Translations under genes and position numbers: made by a program
DNA from: Sphingomonadaceae bacterium
Lineage (GTDB): Bacteria; Pseudomonadota; Alphaproteobacteria; Sphingomonadales; Sphingomonadaceae
DNA length: 64,000 nucleotides
Assembly: GCA_027533105.1 (NCBI GenBank)
Contig: JAPZTW010000008.1
Span: 248,001-312,000, forward strand
Direction: 5' to 3'
Notes under the pieces: generated by a model
Told to the model about the DNA's origin: nothing
What the model saw: the letters and a program-made list of their open reading frames with translations, nothing else
The model's database searches: none
In this document: positions 59,377 to 64,000 of the stretch, piece by piece
Layout of the letters: the number at the start of each line of letters is the position of its first letter
Position numbering within the stretch: position 1 is the first letter of the stretch

Positions 59377-59408
59377 AAACCCGGGCAGACGGAGGCCTGC
59401 CCGGGTTT
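59377..59408 (-). terminator. Terminator downstream of the DUF1153/SciP gene
   Basis: AAACCCGGGCAG-ACGGAGGC-CTGCCCGGGTTT: perfect 12-bp stem. Confidence 0.7.
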
Positions 59409-59460
59409 GCAGTCTACACCAGCCGCAAACATCTGTCGCGGCGGATGTTTTCGGAATGGA

Positions 59461-59766
59461 TCAGTACTTGAGCTGCCGCTCATAAAGGTCGCGGTAATGC
59501 TGGATCCGCGTGACACGCAGGCCCTGCATCCCGGAACGATCAACGGCGCGCTGCCAGGAAGCGAATTCCTCGAGCGTCAGGTTGTAGCGTTCGCAGACCT
59601 CGTCGATGGTCAGCAGACCGCCATTGACCGCGGCGACAACCTCGGCCTTGCGGCGGACCACCCAGCGGGTCGTGTCGGGCGCCGGCAGGGACTCGAGCGT
59701 CAAGGGCTCGCCAAGCGGGCCAATCACCATCGCGGGTCGAATTTTCTGGTTCTCGATCATATTCAT
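59461..59766 (-). CDS. sciP: DUF1153 protein, SciP-like CtrA inhibitory protein
   Basis: GPLGEPLTLESLPAPDTTRWVVRRKAEVVAAVNGGLLTIDEVCERYNLTLEEFASWQRAVDRSGMQGLRVTRIQHYR matches the DUF1153/SciP pattern. Confidence 0.88.
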   Translation of the reverse strand: MNMIENQKIRPAMVIGPLGEPLTLESLPAPDTTRWVVRRKAEVVAAVNGGLLTIDEVCERYNLTLEEFASWQRAVDRSGMQGLRVTRIQHYRDLYERQLKY

Positions 59767-60086
59767 CCTCGACCGTCGTGCGCAAAGTGCGCGGCGGCGG
59801 CATCGGTTTTGCCCTCGGGGGCTTTGCCATCTGCTAAATCAGTTGGGTTAACAGGCCGTGAGCCATAGCTCGCAACACCTACCACCGTAACGGCCCCCGA
59901 CCCGAACGAGCCACCCAGCCGGCGGAGCGAATCGACCTCGACCTGCCGCAGCGCGAGGCGGGCGGCATGCGCCGCCTGCAGGCGCGCGCTGAGCGAATGC
60001 CAGTCGCACTGCGGCGCACCGGCCGGCGCAAGGTCCGGATCAAGTCGCGCATTTTGCCCGACAAAGAGGTTTCTGGCGAATTCCAT
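59763..60086 (-). CDS. Hypothetical 107-aa protein, translationally coupled (ATGA) to sciP
   Basis: Stop TGA (59763-59765) overlaps the sciP ATG (59764-59766); MEFARNLFVGQNARLDPDLAPAGAPQCDWHSLSARLQAAHAARLALRQVEVDSLRRLGGSFGSG... Confidence 0.6.
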   Translation of the reverse strand: MEFARNLFVGQNARLDPDLAPAGAPQCDWHSLSARLQAAHAARLALRQVEVDSLRRLGGSFGSGAVTVVGVASYGSRPVNPTDLADGKAPEGKTDAAAAHFAHDGRG

Positions 60087-60116
60087 GCCTCCCTTCTACG
60101 CCGACAAGGTCAACAT

Positions 60117-60139
60117 CGGGTAAACCCCGCCTTTACCCG
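60117..60139. promoter_or_regulatory. Perfect dyad CGGGTAAA-N7-TTTACCCG between sciP operon and mnmA
   Basis: 8-bp perfect arms in the divergent intergenic region 60087-60219. Confidence 0.55.
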
Positions 60140-60219
60140 CCGTTCACGGGCCCAGACCGGTTCTCGAGCCCTGCGGCCAAGCTTTGCGCGGCCCGCCGGA
60201 GCGTGTAAGGCGCGCGGCC

Positions 60220-61386
60220 ATGTCTTCTGCCACGCCCGCCCCTGCTGCCCTGTCCGGCATTCTTGCCGAAGATCCCGCGGCGCTGTTCCAGCTCGCTGGC
60301 CCGGCGCGGGGCAAGCGGATCGTCGTGGCCATGTCGGGCGGGGTGGACAGCTCGGTCGTCGCTGCCCTGGCGGCGCAGAGCGGGGCCGAAGTGATCGGCG
60401 TGACCCTCCAGCTTTACGATACCGGCGCGGCCGCGGCCCGCAAGGGCGCCTGCTGCGCCGGCGACGACATCCGCGACGCCCGCGCCGTCGCCGACCGGCT
60501 GGGCATCGCGCATTACGTGATCGATCACGAATCCGCCTTCCGCGAGGAAGTGGTGGAACGCTTTGCCGACGAATACCTGGCCGGGCGCACCCCGATCCCC
60601 TGCATCCGCTGCAACATGGGGCCCAAGTTCACCGACCTGTTCGCCATGGCCCGCGAATTCGGGGCCGATTGCCTCGCCACGGGCCATTATGTCCGGCGCG
60701 TGATCGGGCCAGCCGGTCCGGAACTGCACCGCGCGCTCGATCCGGCGCGCGACCAGTCCTATTTCCTCTACGCCACCACCGAAGCCCAGCTCGATTATCT
60801 GCGCTTTCCGCTGGGCGGGCTGCCCAAGCCGCAGGTCCGCGCCCTGGCCGAGGCGGCCGGGCTGCGCACCGCGGCCAAGCCGGACAGCCAGGACATCTGC
60901 TTCGTCCCCGATGGCGACTATGCCCGGATCGTCAAGGCGGTCCGCCCCGAAGGCGTGCGCCCCGGGGCGATCGTCCATGCCGAGACCGGCGTCGAACTGG
61001 GCCAGCACCAGGGAGTGATCCACTTCACCGTCGGCCAGCGCCGGGGCCTCGAGATCGGGGGCCAGCCCGAGCCGCTCTATGTCACCGGGATCGATGCCGC
61101 GACCGCGACCGTGCTGGTCGGCCCGCGCCGGCTGCTGGCGGTCGGCAGTGCCCGGCTGATCGAAACCAACCGGATCGGCCCGGTGCCGGCCGAACCGCTC
61201 ATGGCCAAGGTTCGGTCACTGGCAAAGCCCGTTGCAGTGACGCTTGAAGGCCCCTTTGGTGACGGTTCAGGGTGCACGATCCGCTTCGCCCAGCCCGAAT
61301 ATGGCGTCGCCCCGGGCCAGGCGGCGGTGCTCTATGCCGGCGACCGGGTGGTCGGCGGCGGCTGGATCGACACCACCGAAAGCTGA
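60220..61386 (+). CDS. mnmA: tRNA 2-thiouridine(34) synthase MnmA
   Basis: [59 protein letters not shown]. Confidence 0.96.
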   Translation: MSSATPAPAALSGILAEDPAALFQLAGPARGKRIVVAMSGGVDSSVVAALAAQSGAEVIGVTLQLYDTGAAAARKGACCAGDDIRDARAVADRLGIAHYVIDHESAFREEVVERFADEYLAGRTPIPCIRCNMGPKFTDLFAMAREFGADCLATGHYVRRVIGPAGPELHRALDPARDQSYFLYATTEAQLDYLRFPLGGLPKPQVRALAEAAGLRTAAKPDSQDICFVPDGDYARIVKAVRPEGVRPGAIVHAETGVELGQHQGVIHFTVGQRRGLEIGGQPEPLYVTGIDAATATVLVGPRRLLAVGSARLIETNRIGPVPAEPLMAKVRSLAKPVAVTLEGPFGDGSGCTIRFAQPEYGVAPGQAAVLYAGDRVVGGGWIDTTES

Positions 61387-61395
61387 GCCAGGCGA

Positions 61396-62208
61396 TCAGC
61401 CGAGCGGCTGGGCAATCAGCACCAGCGCATCGTCCGGAACCGCCAGTTCGGCCAGCGAACCGGCCACGCCGCACTCCCCCGCCGCGATCGCTTCGTCACC
61501 GATCCTCACCGTCCCGCGCAGCGGAACGGCCAGCACCGGAGCCTCACCATAGCGGGCCAGCACTTCGGCGGCGGGCTGACCCGCGATCCGGTCGAGCCGG
61601 AACAACGGGCCATCGACCAGCTGCACCGCACCCTCACCCGGTACCTGCAGGCGGCAATTGGCCGGATGGGGCGCGCCCTGCGCCACGGCCAGCCCGGCAT
61701 CGAGGTGCAATTCGCGGGGGCGACCGTAATCATAAAGCCGATAGGTAATGTCGCTGTTCTGCTGAACCTCGACCAGACTGATCCCGCCCCCGATCGCGTG
61801 GACCGTGTTGGCCGGAATATAGAAGAAGTCTCCCGCAGTAACGGGATGCCATTCCAGCAGATCCTCGATCGACCCGTCGAGCGCGGCAGCGCGCAGCTCT
61901 TCCGGGCTGGCCGGTTCGCGCAGGCCGATCCCCAGCCGCGCGCCCGGTTCGGCGGCGATCACCAGCCAGCATTCCTCCTTGCCCTGCCGGCCCTGCCCGG
62001 CAGCCAGCGTCTGGTCATCGGTGGGGTGAACCTGGACCGAGAGCGGCTCGGAGGTGAAGATGTACTTGACCAGCAGCCGGTCGAGCACAGGCGGTGGCTC
62101 GAACCAGACCTCACCGATCCGGTCGGGCGACAGGCCGGTGAACGGCGCCGGCAGATCGGCCCGGCCCCACGGTTTGGCGACCATCCGCGTGGCCAGGCGT
62201 GCGCTCAT
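61396..62208 (-). CDS. manA: Class I mannose-6-phosphate isomerase
   Basis: VAKPWGRADLP, LSVQVHPTDDQ, GKEECWLVI, FFYIPANTVHAIGGGISLVEVQQNSDITYRLYDYGRP. Confidence 0.94.
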   Translation of the reverse strand: MSARLATRMVAKPWGRADLPAPFTGLSPDRIGEVWFEPPPVLDRLLVKYIFTSEPLSVQVHPTDDQTLAAGQGRQGKEECWLVIAAEPGARLGIGLREPASPEELRAAALDGSIEDLLEWHPVTAGDFFYIPANTVHAIGGGISLVEVQQNSDITYRLYDYGRPRELHLDAGLAVAQGAPHPANCRLQVPGEGAVQLVDGPLFRLDRIAGQPAAEVLARYGEAPVLAVPLRGTVRIGDEAIAAGECGVAGSLAELAVPDDALVLIAQPLG

Positions 62209-63245
62209 TGCTGGCTGGCGCCCTTGAGCTTGCCGACCAGCTGGGTTCCGGTCCGGCTGGTGACCAGCACCTCGTTGCCATCGACCACCACGATCACGTC
62301 CTGCAGCCCGATCACCGAGACGCGCGGCCCATCGCTGCTGACCAGGACATTGTGGCAATCGACCAGTTCGGCCTCGCCCTGCACGCTGTTCCCCTCCGCA
62401 TCATGCGGCAGGGCGGCGTGGAGCGCGTCCCAGCTGCCGATATCCGACCAGCCCATGTCGACCGGCACCATCGCCGCCTGGCCGGTGTTTTCCATCACCG
62501 CATAGTCGACCGATTCGGGCTTGAACCCGTCGAACTCGGCCGCGCCCGGGTGAAACCGGCGGCCATCGGCCTGACCAGCGGCCACTGCAGCGCGCGCTGC
62601 GGCATGGATCGCCGGCCGGTGCGCCATGAGCTCGGCCAGGAACGTGCCGACGCGGAAAGCGAAGATCCCGCCATTCCAGGCGTGGCGCCCGCCGGCGACA
62701 AAGGCCTCGGCCCGGGCGCGATCGGGCTTTTCGACAAACCGGGCCACCCGGAAGCCGTCATGGGCGATCGGTTCGCCGCGTTCGAGATAGCCGAAGCCGG
62801 TTTCCGGGCTCTTGGCCTCGATCCCGAAGGACACCAGAAAGCCCTCCGCCGCCAGCGCCGCGGCACGATTGGCCGCCGCACGAAAGGCCGCCGGATCGGC
62901 AATGTGATGATCGCTGGGGCAGACCAGCATGATTGCATCGTCCGGCAGCCGGAAGGCCGCCAGGGCAATCGCCGCTGCCGTGTTGCGAGCGACTGGTTCG
63001 ACGATGATCGAGGCCTCCGGCATGGTGCCGAGCTGCGCTTCGACGTGATCGACATGCGCCGCGCCGGTCACCACGATCGGCGCGGCGAAGCCATGCTCTG
63101 GTGCGGCACGGGCGATCGTCGCCTCGAACAGGGTGGCGCTGCCCAGCAGGGGCAGGAACGGCTTGGGCTTGGTCGCCCGGCTGCGTGGCCACAGGCGGGT
63201 GCCGCTGCCTCCGCACAGGATGACCGGGGTGATGGATGGCTGCAT
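62205..63245 (-). CDS. manC: Mannose-1-phosphate guanylyltransferase
   Basis: TPVILCGGSGTRLWPRSRATKPKPFLPLLG, WNGGIFAFRVGTFLAEL, WSDIGSWDALH; ATGA overlap with manA. Confidence 0.95.
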   Translation of the reverse strand: MQPSITPVILCGGSGTRLWPRSRATKPKPFLPLLGSATLFEATIARAAPEHGFAAPIVVTGAAHVDHVEAQLGTMPEASIIVEPVARNTAAAIALAAFRLPDDAIMLVCPSDHHIADPAAFRAAANRAAALAAEGFLVSFGIEAKSPETGFGYLERGEPIAHDGFRVARFVEKPDRARAEAFVAGGRHAWNGGIFAFRVGTFLAELMAHRPAIHAAARAAVAAGQADGRRFHPGAAEFDGFKPESVDYAVMENTGQAAMVPVDMGWSDIGSWDALHAALPHDAEGNSVQGEAELVDCHNVLVSSDGPRVSVIGLQDVIVVVDGNEVLVTSRTGTQLVGKLKGASQQ

Positions 63246-63323
63246 GGTTCAGTCTGACTGCCGAAACGAGGCGGCGCTCCTGCCGAAATAATCTTGTAAA
63301 GTCAATTGCATGGTCATCTGGCG

Positions 63324-63665
63324 TCAGTGCTCCCACGGTTCGAGCCGGCAACCCTCGCCTTCGGTGGAGGTGGCGGTCTGGCTGGCCAGCAGCGGGAAAG
63401 TGGCGGTGACGCTGCGCGCCTCGGCATCCTCGCTCAGCATGACCAGTTCCATGCCCGGTTCGAAATCCTTGCGGCAATCATCCAGGCTGCGTCCGCCCAG
63501 GTGGCGGCACGAGCAGGCGACCCGGGCCCCATAGGATGCGCCCGTCAGCGCAAAGCTGTTCAGCGGCTGCCAGAACCAGCCCAGCAGCGCGGCAACCAGG
63601 CCAAGGACGAGCCAGGGCCAGCGGCGGCGGGCGCGCGGTGAAACGGCAGGGTTTGCGGTTGCCAT
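63324..63665 (-). CDS. Hypothetical single-TM protein
   Basis: PWLVLGLVAALLGWFW TM segment; Cys-containing domain CSCRHLGGRSLDDCRKDFEPGM. Confidence 0.6.
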   Translation of the reverse strand: MATANPAVSPRARRRWPWLVLGLVAALLGWFWQPLNSFALTGASYGARVACSCRHLGGRSLDDCRKDFEPGMELVMLSEDAEARSVTATFPLLASQTATSTEGEGCRLEPWEH

Positions 63666-63697
63666 CGGCCAGCCTTTGCGCAAGGGATGCACGCGCC

Positions 63698-64000
63698 ATG
63701 CCGACGCGCCGCCTCTCCCTTATCCTGCCCGTGCTGGCCCTGCCAAGCCTGATCGCATGCGGCGGGCAGCCGGCCACCGAGCCGCCTCCGGCGCCGCTGA
63801 CCGAGGCGGCGCGCGCCGCCGTGGTCAAGGATCCGGGCGTCTCGCGCGCGGCCCTGGCCCGAGCGGTCGACCGCTTGTTCAGCGCCCCCGAAACCGCCGA
63901 AACCCGCGCAGTTCTGGTACTCCACCAAGGCCGGATCGTGGCCGAACGCTATGGTTCCGGCTATGGTCCGCAGACCCGTTTCATCAGCTGGTCAATGGCC
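63698..64000 (+). CDS. Serine hydrolase (class C beta-lactamase-like) lipoprotein, N-terminal part
   Basis: Lipobox SLIACGG; AVLVLHQGRIVAERYGSGYGPQTRFISWSMA (start of an SxxK motif) running off the window. Confidence 0.8.
   Translation, partial: MPTRRLSLILPVLALPSLIACGGQPATEPPPAPLTEAARAAVVKDPGVSRAALARAVDRLFSAPETAETRAVLVLHQGRIVAERYGSGYGPQTRFISWSMA

Overview
This 64 kb, GC-rich window is a chromosomal segment that looks alphaproteobacterial, most likely Sphingomonadales. That placement rests on gene content and protein character; no database search was run. It is dense, mostly housekeeping sequence with about 65 protein-coding genes and 2 tRNAs: prs, glpX, hom, tonB-exbB-exbD-exbD, mipZ, panC, petABC (bc1), pepN, gpmA, purEK, folA, ribF, ileS, lspA, sucC, etfBA, an RND pump operon, a SciP-like DUF1153 protein, mnmA and manA/manC. 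I saw no phage, IS element, CRISPR array, toxin-antitoxin module or biosynthetic gene cluster. The most interesting signal is a pair of 79-bp imperfect palindromic elements that align without gaps (59/79 identical by hand count). Each has perfect 11-bp inverted termini, and several substitutions are compensatory. One copy is intergenic (sucC-etfB, 48961-49039). The other lies inside ileS and is translated in frame (42099-42177), similar to a Rickettsia-palindromic-element-type insertion in an essential tRNA synthetase. Secondary observations are several AT-rich or palindromic operator-like dyads at promoters (1814-1831, 58891-58902, 60117-60139), a translationally coupled small ORF upstream of sciP, a four-gene RND/DUF445/GNAT operon, a mipZ/J-domain/phosphohexomutase operon, and a stand-alone secreted TonB-C domain protein.
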